NCBI RefSeq assembly: GCF_029227915.1
Contig: NC_079881.1
Coordinates: 31,535,501-31,599,500, forward strand
Length of the DNA stretch: 64,000 nucleotides
Direction of reading: 5' to 3'
From: Hydractinia symbiolongicarpus
Lineage: Eukaryota; Cnidaria; Hydrozoa; Anthoathecata; Hydractiniidae
The stretch's first letter is position 1, and each line of letters opens with the position of its first letter. The translations under genes and the position numbers were made by a program. Below the pieces are notes generated by a model. It worked only from the letters and a program-made list of their open reading frames with translations, did no database searches and had not been told where the DNA came from. This document shows positions 1-12,100 of the stretch, in pieces.

Positions 1-745
1 GTTATTTCTTGGAGACCAATTGTCTCATTTTAACATTTATAAGGTCACAGACCATAATCATTTTAATTTAGTCCCGCATTCAATCGTTTCACTGTTAAAA
101 GCCATACAACCTAGTAGTACCGGAAAAACATCGCTAAATACATGTTGGTACAAATATGTGACGCAGCCGTTGTAACTGAAGTGGATTGATACCGTTAGAA
201 AGTCAATGAAATGTAGTTTTCGAAACTGTCGCTATTTCTTCAGAGCGCGATAACGGTTAGGATTGGTCCCACAGTAAAGAATGACTCATTTATCTAAATT
301 CTTAAATGAGGCGCTACCACAGCGCCCAGTGTAATCGCTGAGTTCCGGCAATCATGTCAAAATAAAAAGAATGTTATTTCTTGGAGTCCACTTGTATCAC
401 TTATAACATTTTTAAGGTCACAGTCCATAATCAGTTCAATTAAGTACCACAGTCAATTCTTTCAATGTTAAAAGCCATACAACCTAGTAATACCGGAAAA
501 ATAGCACGAAATACATGTCGGTACGAATATGTAACTCAACCGTTGTAACTCAAACGGATTGATACTGTTAAAAAGACAAGGAAATGTAGTTTTTGAAGCT
601 GTCGCTATTTCTTCAGCGCGCAATAACAGCTAGGATTGGTCCCACAGTAAAGAATGACTTATTTATCTAAATTCTTAAATGAAGCGCTACCACAGCGCCC
701 AGTGTAATCGCTGAGTTCCGGCAATCATGTCAAATTGAGAAGAAT
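1..745 (+). repeat. Two-monomer segment duplicated at 2985 (copy 1)
   Basis: Monomers starting at 1 and 373 closely match those at 2985 and 3358, a spacing of 2985 bp or eight monomers. Shared rare states include GACTCATTTATC or AACTCATTTATC at the end of the first monomer, and AACGGATTGATACTGTTAAA followed by AAGACAAGG in the second. Similarity drops in the third monomer (746 against 3731). A few substitutions separate the copies, so the event is not very recent. Confidence 0.8.
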
Positions 746-884
746 GTTATTTCTTGGAGTCCAATTTTCTCATTTATCACATTTGTTAGATCACAATCCA
801 AAGTTTGTTCAATTAAGTCCCACAGTCAATCGTTTCATTGCTAAAAGCGATGCAACCTAGTAAAATCAAAACAAATATCGCTAA

Positions 885-2390
885 ATACATGTTGGTACGA
901 ATATGTGACCCAACCGTTGTAACTTAAACGGACTGACACCGTTAGAAAGTCAATGAAATGTAGTTTTCGAAACTGTCTTTCTTTCTTTAGTGCGCGCTAA
1001 CGGCTAGGATTGGTCCCACAGTAAAAAATGACTTCTTTTAGACTAATTCTTAAATGAAGCGCTACCACAGCGCCCAGTGTAGTCGCTGAGTTCCGGCCAT
1101 CACGTCAAATTAAGAAGAATGTTATTTCTTGGAGACCAATTGTCTCATTTTAACATTTATAAGGTCACAGACCATAATCATTTTAATTTAGTCCCACATT
1201 CAATCGTTTCACTGTTAAAAGCCATACAACCTAGTAGTACCGGAAAAACATCGCTAAATACATGTTGGTACAAATATGTGACGCAGCCGTTGTAACTGAA
1301 GTGGATTGATACCGTTAGAAAGTCAATGAAATGTAGTTTTCGAAACTGTCGCTATTTCTTCAGAGCGCGATAACGGTTAGTATTGGTCCCACAGTAAAGA
1401 ATGACTTATTTATCTAAATTCTTAAATGAAGCGCTACCACAGCGCCCAGTGTAATCGCTGAGTTCCAGCAATCATGTCAAATTAAAAAGAATGTTATTTC
1501 TTGGAGACCAACTGTCTTATTTATCACATTTATCAGGTGACAGTCCAAAGTTAGTTCAATTAAGTTCCACAACCAATCGTTTCATAGTTAAAAGCGATGC
1601 AACCTAATAATATCAGAAAGATATCCCTAAATACATGTTGGTACGAATATGTGACCCAACCGTTGTAACTTAAACGGACTGACACCGTCAGAAAGTCAAT
1701 GAAATGTAGTTTTCGAAACTGTCTTTCTTTCTTTAGTGCGCGCTAACGGCTAGGATTGGTCCCACAGTAAAAAATGACTTCTTTTAGACTAATTCTTAAA
1801 TGAAGCGCTACCACAGCGCCCAGTGTAGTCGCTGAGTTCCGGCCATCACGTCAAATTAAGAAGAATGTTATTTCTTGGAGACCAATTGTCTCATTTTAAC
1901 ATTTATAAGGTCACAGACCATAATCATTTTAATTAAGTCCCACATTCAATCGTTTCACTGTTAAAAGCCATACAACCTAGTAGTACCGGAAAAACATCGC
2001 TAAATACATGTTGGTACAAATATGTGACGCAGCCGTTGTAACTGAAGTGGATTGATACCGTTAGAAAGTCAATGAAATGTAGTTTTCGAAACTGTCGCTA
2101 TTTCTTCAGAGCGCGATAACGGCTAGTATTGGTCCCACAGTAAAGAATGACTTATTTATCTAAATTCTTAAATGAAGCGCTACCACAGCGCCCAGTGTAA
2201 TCGCTGAGTTCCGGCAATCATGTCAAATTAAAAAGAATGTTATTTCTTGGAGACCAACTGTCTTATTTATCACATTTATCAGGTGACAGTCCAAAGTTAG
2301 TTCAATTAAGTTCCACAACCAATCGTTTCATAGTTAAAAGCGATGCAACCTAATAATATCAGAAAGATATCCCTAAATACATGTTGGTAC
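885..2390 (+). repeat. Tandem duplication of a 746-bp dimer
   Basis: A two-monomer unit of 746 bp is present twice in direct tandem. Rare states repeat at this spacing: AACTTAAACGGACTGAC at 921 and 1667, CTTTCTTTCTTTAGTGCGCG near 977 and 1723, and TGACTTCTTTTAGACTAATTC near 1029 and 1775. The second half of the monomer at 746 pairs with the second half of the monomer at 1493. The copies diverge before about 885 and after about 2390, where GAATATG becomes GAGTATG. This is a local dimeric higher-order repeat with only a few differences. Confidence 0.85.
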
Positions 2391-2549
2391 GAGTATGTGA
2401 CCCAGCCGTTGTAACTCCAACGGGCTGACACCGTTAGAAAGAAAATGAAATGTAGTTTCTGAAACAGACGCTATTTCTTTGGCGCGCGATAACGGATAGG
2501 ATTGGTCTAACAGTAAAGAATGACTTATTTATCTAACTTTTTAAATGAA

Positions 2550-2564
2550 GCGCTACCACAGCGC
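2550..2564. other. Representative conserved dyad GCGCT-ACCAC-AGCGC
   Basis: The bases form two five-base arms, GCGCT and AGCGC, that are exact reverse complements around a five-base spacer ACCAC. The same element recurs once per monomer through most of the window, in the context GAAGCGCTACCACAGCGCCC. The left arm also makes the palindrome AGCGCT. Later monomer types break it in specific ways (GCGAT on the left, AGCAG or AGCAC on the right, or a six-base deletion). It could be a protein-binding dyad or a small hairpin in a transcript; neither is shown by sequence alone. Confidence 0.7.
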
Positions 2565-2778
2565 CCAGTGTAATCGCCGAGTTCCGGCAATCCCGTCAAA
2601 ATAAGAAGAATGTTATTTCTTGGAGTCCACTTGTCTCACTTATAACATTTTTAAGGTCACAGTCCATAATCAGTTCAATTAAGTACCACAGTCAATTGTT
2701 TCACTGTTAAAAGCCATACAACCTAGTAATACCGGAAAAATAGCACGAAATACATGTTGGTACGAATATGTGACCCGA

Positions 2779-2796
2779 CCGTTGTAACTCAAACGG
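2779..2796. other. Representative conserved dyad CCGTT-N8-AACGG
   Basis: CCGTT and AACGG are reverse complements separated by GTAACTCA. The arrangement recurs in nearly every monomer just after the conserved core ending GGTACGAA. In some types the spacer reads ATAACTCA or GAAACTCA while the arms stay fixed. A further CCGTTA lies about 10 bases downstream and a TAACGG about 60 bases further, so the AACGG core is dense in this part of the monomer. The role is unknown. Confidence 0.6.
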
Positions 2797-2984
2797 ACTG
2801 ACACCGTTAGAAAGTCAATGAAATGTAGTTTTTGAAACTGTCTCTCTTTCTTTAGCGCGCGATAACGGATAGGATTGGTCCCACAGTAAAGAATGACTGA
2901 TTTATCTAACTTTTTAAATGAAGCGCTACCACAGCGACCAGTGATATCGCTGGGTTCCGGCAATCCCGTCAAAATTAAAAGAAT

Positions 2985-3730
2985 GTTATTTCTTGGAGTC
3001 CAATTGTCTCATTTTAGCATTTATAAGGTCACAGACCATAATCATTTTAATTTATTCCCACATTCAATCAATTCACTGTTAAAAGTCGTACAACCTGGTA
3101 GTACCGAAAAAAATATTGCTAAATACATGTTGGTACGAATATGTGACGCAGCCTTTGTAACTGAAGCGGATTGATACCGTTAGAAAGTCAATGAAATGTA
3201 GTTTTTGAAACTGTCGCTATTTCTTCAGCGCGCGATAACGACTAGGATTGGTCCCACAGTAAAGAATAACTCATTTATCTAAATTCTTAAATGAAGCGCT
3301 ACCACAGCGCCCAGTGTAATCGCTGAGTTCCGGCAATCATGTCAAAATAAAAAGAATGTTATTTCTTGGAGTCCACTTGTCTCACTTATAACATTTTTAA
3401 GGTCACAGTCCATAATCAGTTCAATTAAGTACCACAGTCATATCTTTCAATGTTAAAAGCCATACAACCTAGTAATACCAGAAAAATAGCACGAAATACA
3501 TGTCGGTACGAATATGTAACTCAACCGTTGTAACTCAAACGGATTGATACTGTTAAAAAGACAAGGAAATGTAGTTTTTGAAGCTGTCGCTATTTCTTCA
3601 GCGCGCAATAACAGCTAGGATTGGTCCCACAGTAAAGAATGACTTATTTATCTAAATTCTTAAATGAAGCGCTACCACAGCGCCCAGTGTAATCGCTGAG
3701 TTCCGGCAATCATGTCAAATTGAGAAGAAT
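2985..3730 (+). repeat. Two-monomer segment duplicated from 1 (copy 2)
   Basis: This is the partner of the segment at the left edge of the window. The monomer at 3358 differs from that at 373 by only a few visible changes, for example CACAGTCATATC in place of CACAGTCAATTC. An open frame of 93 codons begins at 2893 and crosses into this copy only because the usual TAA after CCAGTG is changed to ATA. I do not regard it as a gene. Confidence 0.8.
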
Positions 3731-6620
3731 GTCATTTCTTAGTGTCCAATTGTCTCACTTATCACATTTATCAAGTCACAGCGCAAAGTTAGTTCAATTA
3801 AGTCCCACAGTCAATCGTTTCATTGTTAAAAGCGATGCAGCCTAGTAATATCAGAAAAATATCGCTAAAAACATGTTGGTACGAATAGGTGACCCAACCG
3901 TTGTAACTCAAAGAGACCGACACCGTTAGAAAGTCAATGAAATGTTGTTTTTGAAACTGTCGCTATTTCTTTAGCGCGCGATAACGGATAGGATTGGTCC
4001 CACAGTAAAGAATGACTAATTTATCTAAATTTTTAAATGAAGCGCTACCACAGCGACAAGTGTAATCGCTGATTTCCGGTAATCCCGTCAAATTAAGAAG
4101 AATGTTATTTCTTAGTGTCCAATTGTCTCACTTATCACATTTATCAGGTCACAGCGCAAAGTTAGTTCAATTAAGTCCCACAGTCAATCGTTTCATTGTT
4201 AAAAGCGATGCAGCCTAGTAATATCAGCAAAATATCGCTAAAAACAAGTTGGTACGAATATGTGACGCAACCGTTGTAACTGAAGCGGATTGATACCGTT
4301 AGAAAGTCAATGAAATGTAGTTTTTGAAACTGTCGCTGTTCCTTCAGCGCGCGATAACGGTTAGGAATGGTCCCACAGTAAAAAATGACTTATTAATATA
4401 AATTTCTGAATGAAGCGCTACCACAGAGCCCAGTGTAATCGCTGAGTTCCGGAAATCCCGTCAAATTAAGAAGAATGTTATTTCTTGGAGTCCAATTGTC
4501 TCATTTATCACATTTATCAGGTCACAGTCCAAATTTAATTCAATTAAGTCCCACAGTCCTTCGTTTCATTGTTAAAAGCGATGCAACCTGGTAATATCAG
4601 AAAAATACCGCTAAATACATGTTGGTACGAGTATGTGACCCAAACGTTGTAACTCAAACGGACTGACACCGTTGGAAAGTCAATGAAATGTAGTTTATGA
4701 AACTGTCGATAGTTCTTCACTGCGCGATAACGGCTAGGAGTTGTCCCACAGTAAAGAATGACTTATTTATCTAAATTTTTAAATGAAGCGCTACCACAGC
4801 GCCCAGTGTAATCGCTGAGTTCCGGCAATCCCGTCAAATTAAGAAGAATGTTATTTCTTAGAGTCCAATTGTCTCAATTATCACATTTATCAGGTCACAA
4901 TCCATTGTTAGTTCAATTAAGTCCCACAGTCATTCGTTTCATTGTTTAAAGCGATGCAACCTAGTAATATGAAAAAAAATATCGTTAAATACATGTTGGT
5001 ACTAATATGTGACGTAACTGATGTAACTCAAACGGACTGACATCGTTAGAAAGTCATTAAAATTTAGTTTTTGTACTGTCGCTATTTCTTCAGTGCGCGA
5101 TAACGGCTAGGATTGGTCCCACACTAAAGAATGACATATCAATCTAAGTTTTTAAATGAAGTGCTGCCACAGCGCCCAGTGTAATCACGAAGAACCGGCA
5201 ATCATATCAAATTGAGAAGAATGTTATTTCTTAGATCCAATTGTCTCATTTATCACATTTATCTGGTCACAGTCCAATGTTAGTTCAATTAAGTCCCACA
5301 GTCAATCGTTTCATTGTTAAAAGCGATGCAACCTAGTAATATGAGAAAAATGTCACCAAATACAAGTTGGTACGAATATGTGACGCAACCGTTGTAACTG
5401 AAGCGGATTGATACCGTTAGAAAGTCAATGAAATTTAGTTTTTGAAACTGTCGCTGCTTCTTTAGCGCGCGATAACGGCTAGGAATGGTGCCACAGTAAA
5501 AAATGACTTATTAATCAAAATTTTTGAATGAAGCGCTACCACAGCGCCCAGTGTAATCGCTGAGTCCCGGAAATCCCGTCAAATTAAGAAGAATGTTATT
5601 TCTTGGAGTCCAATTGTCTCATTTATCACATTTATCAGGTCACAGTCCAAAGTTAGTTCAATTAAGTCCCACAGTCCTTAGTTTCATTGTTGAAAGCGAT
5701 GCAACGTAGTAATATCAGAAAAATACCGCTAAATACATGTTAGTACGAGTATGTGACCCAACCGTTGTAACTCTAACGGACTGACACCGTTAGAAAGTCA
5801 ATGAAATGTAGTTTTTGAAACTGTCGCTATTTCTTCAGCGCGCCATAACGGCTAGGATTGGTCCCACAGTAAAAAATTACTTATTAATCTAAATTTTTAA
5901 ATGAAGTGCTACCACAGCGCCCAGTGTAATCGCTGAGTTCCGGCAATCATGTCAAATTGAGAAGAATGTTATTTCTTGGAGTCTAATTTTCTCATTTATC
6001 ACATTTATTAGGTCACAGTCCAAAGTTAGTTCAATTAAGTCCCGCAGGCAATCGTTTCATAGTTAAAAGCGATGCAACCTAGTAATATCAGAAAAATATC
6101 GCTAAATACATGTTGGTACGAGTATGTGACCCAACTGTTGTAACTCAAACGGACTGACACCGTTAGAAAGTCAATGAAATGTAGTTTTTGAAACTGTTGC
6201 TATTTCTTCAGCGCGCGTTAACGGCTAGGATTGGTCCCATAGTAAAAAAATGACTTTCTTTAGCTTAATTCTTAAATGAAGCGCTACCACAGCGCCCAGT
6301 GTAATCGCTGAAGTTCGGCAATCATGTCAAATTAAGAAGAAAGTTATTTTTTGAAGTCCAATTGTCTCATTTATCACATTTATCAGGTCACAGTCCAAGG
6401 TTAGTTCAATTAAGTCCCACAGTCATTCGTTTCATTGTTAAAAGCGATGCAACCTAGTAATATCAAAAAAAATGTCGCTAAACACATGTTGGTACGAATA
6501 TGTGACCCAACCGTTCTAACTCAAACGGACTGACACCGTTAGTAAGTCAATGAGATATAGTTTTTGAAACTGCCGATATTTCTTCAGCGCGCGATAACGG
6601 ATAGGATTGGTCCCACTGTA
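3731..6620 (+). repeat. Heterogeneous monomers with a three-monomer duplication
   Basis: Monomer starts are 3731, 4104, 4477, 4850, 5223, 5595, 5968 and 6343. The first two share the rare opening ATTTCTTAGTGTCC, CACAGCGCAAAG and ATGCAGCCTAG, so they are a single-monomer tandem copy. A three-monomer spacing of 1118 bp links about 4240-4650 with about 5358-5770. Both contain GACGCAACCGTTGTAACTGA (4264 and 5382), then GGAAATCCCG, CACAGTCCTT and ATACCGCTAAATACATG. Otherwise the monomers differ individually, which indicates weak homogenisation here. Confidence 0.85.
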
Positions 6621-9401
6621 AAGAATGACTTATTTATCTAAATTTTTGAATGAAGCGCTACACCAGCATCCAGTGTAATCGCTGTGTTCCGGAAATCACG
6701 TCAAATTAAGAAGAATGTTATTTCGTGGAGTCCAATTGTCTCATTTATCACATTTATCAGGTCACAGTCCAAAGTTGGTTCAATTAAGTCCCACAGTCAT
6801 TCGTTTTATTGTTAAAAGCGATGCAACCTAGTAATATCAAAACCAATATCGCTAAATACATGTTGGTACGAATATGTGACCCAACCGTTGTAACTCAAAC
6901 GGACTGACACCGTTAGAAAGTCAATGAAATGTAGTTTATGAAACTGCTGATATTTCTTCAGCGCGCGATAACGGCTAGGATTGGTCTCACAGTAAAGAAT
7001 GACTTATTTATCTAAATTTTCAAATGAAGCGTTACCACAGCGCCCAGTGTAATCGCTGAGATCCGGCAATCATGTCAAATTAAGAAGAATGTTATTTGTT
7101 GGAGTCCAGTTGGCTCACTTATAGCATTTATAAGGTCACAGTCAAAAATCAGTTCAATTTAGTCCCACAGTTAATCGTTTCACTGTTAAAATCGATGCAA
7201 CCTAGTAATATGAGAAAAACATCGCTAAATACATGTTGGTACGAATATGTAACCCAACCGTTGAAACTCAAACGGACTGACATCGTTAGAAATTCAGTGA
7301 AAGGTAGCATTTGAAACTGTCTCTATTTCTTTAGCGCGCGCTAACGGCTAGGATTAGTCCCACAGTAAAAAAATGACTTTTTTTAGCCTAATTCTTAAAT
7401 AAAGCGCCACCACAGCGCCCAGTGTAATCGCTGAAGTCCGGCAATCCCGTCTAATTAAGAAGAATGTTATTTCTTAGAGTCCAATTGTCTCATTTATCAC
7501 ATTTATCAGGTCACAGTCCAAGGTTAGTTCAATTAAGTCCCACAGTCAATCGTTTCATTGTTAAAAGCGATGCAACCTAGTAATATGAAAAAAACATCGC
7601 TAAATACATGTTGGTACGAATATTTGACCCAACCTTTGTAACTCAAACGGACTGACACCATTAGAAATTCAATAAAATGTAGTTTTTGAAACTGTTGCTA
7701 TTACTTCAGCGCGCAATAACGGCTAGGATTGGTCCCACAGTAAAAAATGACTTATTAATCTAAATTTTTAAAAGAAGCGCTATCACAGCGCCCAGTGTAA
7801 ACGCTGAGTTACGGCAATCATGTCAAATTAAGAAGAATGTTTTTTCTTGGAGACCAATTTTCTCATTTATCACTCTTATTATGTCACAGTCCAAAGTTAG
7901 TTCAATTAATTCCACAGTCAATCGTTTCATTGTTAAAAGCAATGCAACCTAGTATTATCAGAAAAATATCGCTAAATACATGTTGGTACGAACAGGTGGC
8001 ACAACCTTTGTAACTCAAACGGACTGACACCGTTAGAAAGTTAATGAAATGTAGTTTTTGAAACTGTCGCTATTTCTTCAGCGCGCGATAACGGCTAGGA
8101 TTGGTCCCACAATAAAAAATGACTTATTAATCTAAATTTTTAAATGAAGCGCTACCACAGCGCTCAGTGTAATCGCAGAGTTCCGGCAATCATGTCAAAT
8201 TAAGAAGAATGTTATTTCTTGGAGTCCAATTGTCTCATTTATCACATTTATCAGGTCACAGTGCAAGGTTAGTTCAATTAAATCCTACAGTCATTCGTTT
8301 CATTGTTAAAATCGATGCAACCTAGTAATATCAACAAAAATGTCGCTAAACACATGTTGGTACGAATATGTGACCCAACCGTTGTAACTCAAACGGACTG
8401 ACACCGTTAGAAAGTCAATGAAATGTAGTTTTTGAAACTGTCGTTATTTCTTCAACGCGCAATAACGGCTACGATTGGTCCCACAGTAAAAAATAACTTA
8501 TTAATCTAAATTTTTAAAAGAAGCGCTATCACAGCGCCCAGTGTAAACGCTGAGTTCCGGCAATCATGTCAAATTAAGAAGAATGTTATTTCTTGGAGTC
8601 CAATTGTCTTATTTATCACATTTATCAGGTCACAGTCCAAAGTTAGTTCAATTAAGTCCCACAGTCAATCGTTTCATTGTTAAAAGCGATGCAACCTAGT
8701 AATATCAAAAAAATATCGCTAAATACATGTTGGTACAAATATTTGAGCCAACCTTTATAACTCAAACGGACTGACACCATTAGAAATTCAATAAAATGTA
8801 GTTTTTGATACTGTCGCTATTTCTTCAGCGCGCAATAACGGCTAGGATTGGTCCCACAGTAAAAAATGACTTACTAATCTAAATTCTTAAAAGAAGCGCT
8901 ATCACAGCGCCCAGTGTAAACGCTGAGTTCCGGCAATCATGTCAAATTAAGAAGAATGTTATTTCTTGGAGTCCAATTGTCTCATTTATCACATTTATCA
9001 AGTCACAGTCCAAAGTTAGTTCAATTAAGTCCTGCAGTCAATCGTTTCATTGTTAAAAGCGATGCAACCTAGTAATATCAGAAAAATATCGCTAAATACA
9101 TGTTGGTACGGATAGGTGATCCAACCGTTGTAACTCAAACGGACTGACACCATTAGAAATTCAATAAAATGTAGTTTTTGAAACTGTCGCTATTTCTTCA
9201 GCGCGCAATAATGGCTAGGATTGGTCCCACAGTAAAAAATGACTTATTAATCTAAATTTTTAAAAGAAGCGCTATCACAGCGCCCAGTGTAAACGCTGAG
9301 TTCCGGCAATCATGTCAAATTAAGAAGAATGTTATTTCTTGGAGTCCAATTGTCTCATTTATCACATTTATCAGGTCACAGTCCAAAGTTAGTTCAATTA
9401 A

Positions 9402-9411
9402 GTCCCACAGT
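9402..9411 (+). other. Internal 10-mer GTCCCACAGT, first of two per monomer
   Basis: The same ten bases occur twice in many monomers: in TTAAGTCCCACAGTCA and again in ATTGGTCCCACAGTAAA. In this monomer the copies are at 9402 and 9598, 196 bp apart, a little more than half a monomer. Flanking similarity is weak, so this may be the trace of an ancient internal duplication or a repeated binding site, or chance. Confidence 0.45.
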
Positions 9412-9597
9412 CATTCGTTTCATTGTTAAAAGCGATGCAACCTAGAAATATCAAAACAAATATCGCTAAATACATGTTGGTACGAATATGTGACCCAACC
9501 GTTGTAACTTAAACGGACTGACGTCGTTAGAAAGTCAGTGAAATGTAGCATCTGAAACTGTCTCTATTTCGTCAGCGCGCGCTAACAGCTAGGATTG

Positions 9598-9607
9598 GTC
9601 CCACAGT
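9598..9607 (+). other. Internal 10-mer GTCCCACAGT, second of two per monomer
   Basis: Second occurrence of the ten-base word in the monomer starting at 9331. Here it follows AGGATTG, so the minus strand reads GGGACCAATCCT, which contains a CCAAT pentamer. The plus strand carries another CCAAT in GAGTCCAATTG near the start of each monomer. Binding of any factor is not shown. Confidence 0.4.
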
Positions 9608-10719
9608 AAAGAAATGACTTTTTTTAGCTTAATTCTTAAATGAAGCGCTGCCACAGCGCCCAGTGTAATCGCTGAAGTTCGGCAATCATGTCAAATTAAG
9701 AAGAATGTTATTTCTTGGAGTCCAATTGTCTCATTTATCACATTTATCAGGTCACAGTGCAAGGTTAGTTCAATTAAATCCTACAGTCATTCGTTTCATT
9801 GTTAAAATCGATGCAACCTAGTAATATCAACAAAAATGTCGCTAAACACATGTTGGTACGAGTATGTGACCCAACCGTTGTAACTCAAACGGACTGACAC
9901 CGTTACAAAGTCAATGAAATGTAGTTTTGAAACTGTCGATATTTCTTCAGCGCGCGATAACGGCCAGGATTGGTTCCACAGTAAAAAATGACTTATAAAT
10001 CTAAATTTTTAAATGAAGTGCTACCACAGCGGCCAGTGTTATCGCTGAGTTCCGGCAATCATGTCAAATTGAGAAGAATGTTATTTCTTGGAGTCAAATT
10101 TTCTCATTTATCACATTTATTAGGTCACAGTCCAAAGTTAGTTCAATTAAGTCCCACAGTCAATCGTTTCATTGTTAAAAGCGATGCAACCTAGTAATAT
10201 CAAAATCATATCGCTAAATACATGTTGGTACGAATATTTGAGCCAACATTTATAACTCAAACGGACTGACACCATTAGAAATTTAATAAAATGTAGTTTT
10301 TGAAACTGTCGCTATTTCTTCAGCGCGCAATAACGGCTAGGATTGGTCCCACAGTAAAAAATGACTTATTAATCTAAATTTTTAAAAGAAGCGCTATCAC
10401 AGCGCCCAGTGCAATCGCTGAGTTCCGGCAATCATGTCAAATTAGGAAGAATGTTTTTTCTTGGAGTCCAACTTTCTCATTTATCACTCTTATTAGGTCA
10501 CAGTCCAAAGTTAGTTCAATTAATTCCACAGTCAATCGTTTCATTGTTAAAAGCAATGCAACCTAGTAATATCAGAAAAATATCGCTAAATACATGTTGG
10601 TACGAATAGGTGACCCAACCTTTGTAACTCAAACGGACTGACACCGTTAGAAAGTCAATGAAATGTAGTTTTTGAAGCTGTCGCTATTTCTTCAGCGCGC
10701 GATAACGGCTAGGATTGGT

Positions 10720-12100
10720 CCCCCAGTAAAAAATGACTTATTATTCTAAATTTTTAAATGAAGCGCTACCACGGCGCCCAGTGTAATCGCTGAGTTCCGG
10801 CAATCTTGTCAAATTAAGAAGAATGTTATTTCTTAGAGTCCAATTTTCTCATTTATCACATTTATCAGGTCACAGTCCAAAGTTAGTTCAATTAAGTCCC
10901 ACAGTCAATCGTTTCATTGTTAAAAGCGATGCAACCTAGTAATATCAGAAAAATATGGCTAAATACATGTTGGTACGAATAGGTGACCCAACCGTTGTAA
11001 CTCAAACGGACTGACACCGTTAGAAAGTTAGTGAAATGTAGTTTTTGAAACTGTCGCTATTTCTTCAGCGCGCGATAACGGCTAGGATTGGTCCCACAAT
11101 AAAAAATGGCTTATTAATCTAAATTTTTAAATGAAGCGCTACCACAGCGCTCAGTGTAATCGCAGAGTTCCGGCAATCATGTCAAATTAGGAAGAATGTT
11201 TTTTCTTGGAGTCCAATTTTCTCATTTATCACATTTATCAGGTCACAGTTTAAAGTTAGTTCAATTAAGTCCCACGGTCAATCGTTTCACTGTTAAAAGC
11301 GATGCAACCTAGTAATATCAGATAATTATCGCTAAATACATGTTGGTACGAATATGTGACCCAACCGTTGTAACTCAAACGGACTGACACCGCTACAAAG
11401 TCAATGAAATGTAGTTTTTGAAACTGTCGCTATTTCTTCAGCGCGCGATAACGGCTAGGATTGGTCCCCCAGTAAAAAATGACTAATTATTCTAAATTTT
11501 TAAATGAAGCGCTACCACGGCGCCCAGTGTAATCGCTGAGTTCCGGCAATCTTGTCAAATTAAGAAGAATGTTATTTCTTAGAGTCCAATTGTTTCATTT
11601 ATCACATTTATCAGGTCACAGTCCAAAGTTAGTTCAATTAAGTCCCACAGTCAATCGTTTCATTGTTAAAAGCGATGCAACCTAGTCATATCAGAAAAAT
11701 ATGGCTAAATACATGTTGGTACGAATAGGTGACCCAACCGTTGTAACTCAAACGGACTGACACCGTTAGAAAGTTAATGAAATGTAGTTTTTGAAACTGT
11801 CGCTATTTCTTCAGCGCGCGATAACGGCTAGGATTGGTCCCACAATAAAAAATGGCTTATTAATCTAAATTTTTAAATGAAGCGCTACCACAGCGCTCAG
11901 TGTAATCGCAGAGTTTCGGCAATCATGTCAAATTAGGAAGAATGTTTTTTCTTGGAGTCCAATTTTCTCATTTATCACATTTATCAGGTCACAGTTTAAA
12001 ATTAGTTCAATTAAGTCCCACGGTCAATCGTTTCACTGTTAAAAGCGATGCAACCTAGTAATATCAGATAATTATCGCTAAATACATGCTGGTACGAATA
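10720..12100 (+). repeat. Tandem 746-bp dimer inside the 16-monomer block
   Basis: The two-monomer unit at 10825 and 11198 is repeated at 11571 and 11944. Both carry CCCCCAGTAAAAAATGACT (around 10727 and 11466), ATATGGCTAAATACATG, CACAGTTTAAA, CCCACGGTCAATCG and CAGATAATTATCGC. The pair differs by only a few bases. In the right-hand 16-monomer block this tandem is shortened by one monomer. Confidence 0.82.

Larger units (their letters stand above)
1..3730 (+). repeat. Left subarray of heterogeneous monomers (10 monomers)
   Basis: Monomer starts are 1, 373, 746, 1121, 1493, 1867, 2239, 2612, 2985 and 3358. Three recognisable types alternate. One type (starts 1, 1121, 1867, 2985) carries CATTTTAACATTTATAAGG and ACCATAATCATTTTAATT. 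A second (373, 2612, 3358) carries CACTTATAACATTTTTAAGG and AGTACCACAGTCA. A third (1493, 2239) carries CTTATTTATCACATTTATC and GGTGACAGTCC. These first-third variants differ clearly from the types that dominate further right, while the rest of the monomer is shared. This is one of the most diverged parts of the window, consistent with an older or less homogenised edge; that reading is inference. Confidence 0.9.
6620..12100 (+). repeat. 16-monomer block, copy 1 (~5.5 kb seen)
   Basis: Monomer starts are 6717, 7091, 7466, 7839, 8211, 8585, 8958, 9331, 9707, 10080, 10453, 10825, 11198, 11571 and 11944. Every one through 10453 has a near-identical partner 5973-5974 bp to the right, monomer lengths included (for example the unusual 375- and 376-bp monomers at 7091 and 9331). 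Diagnostic states are ATTTCGTGGAG at 6717, GTTATTTGTTGG at 7091, CTACACCAGCATCCAG near 6658 and AGTTGGCTCACTTATAGC. The left limit is gradual near 6620. The right limit is sharp near 12100, where TATGTAACCC in this copy meets TATGTGACCC in the other. Confidence 0.88.

Noticed and set aside
2580-2600. tRNA-derived SINE or polymerase III B box (GAGTTCCGGCAATC)
   Set aside because: It lacks the GTTCGA core of a B box, no A box lies at suitable distance, and there is no tail or target-site duplication.
2775-2800. CENP-B box
   Set aside because: CCGTTGTAACTCAAACGG recalls the box but the CG to CGG spacing is four bases too long and the TTCG start is missing, so the canonical pattern is not matched.
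2770-2830. Hammerhead ribozyme, as found in some satellites
   Set aside because: CTGACACCGTTAGAAAGTC superficially resembles the core, but the CUGANGA box is not met (CTGACAC) and the needed stems are not formed. GAAACTGTC elsewhere lacks a partner CUGANGA box.
2893-3174. Open reading frames of 66-97 codons, several starting at ATGACTTATTTATCTAAA-like sites (also 7096, 9988, 10409, 13069, 15962, 16383, 20437, 25187, 49827, and 2679-2972 on the minus strand)
   Set aside because: They are fragments of the satellite. The frame starting MTYLSKFLNEALPQ normally stops at the TAA in CCAGTGTAATCG and opens only where that TAA is mutated. Copies in most other monomers are closed, frame is not kept between monomers, and no ribosomal or splice context is seen.
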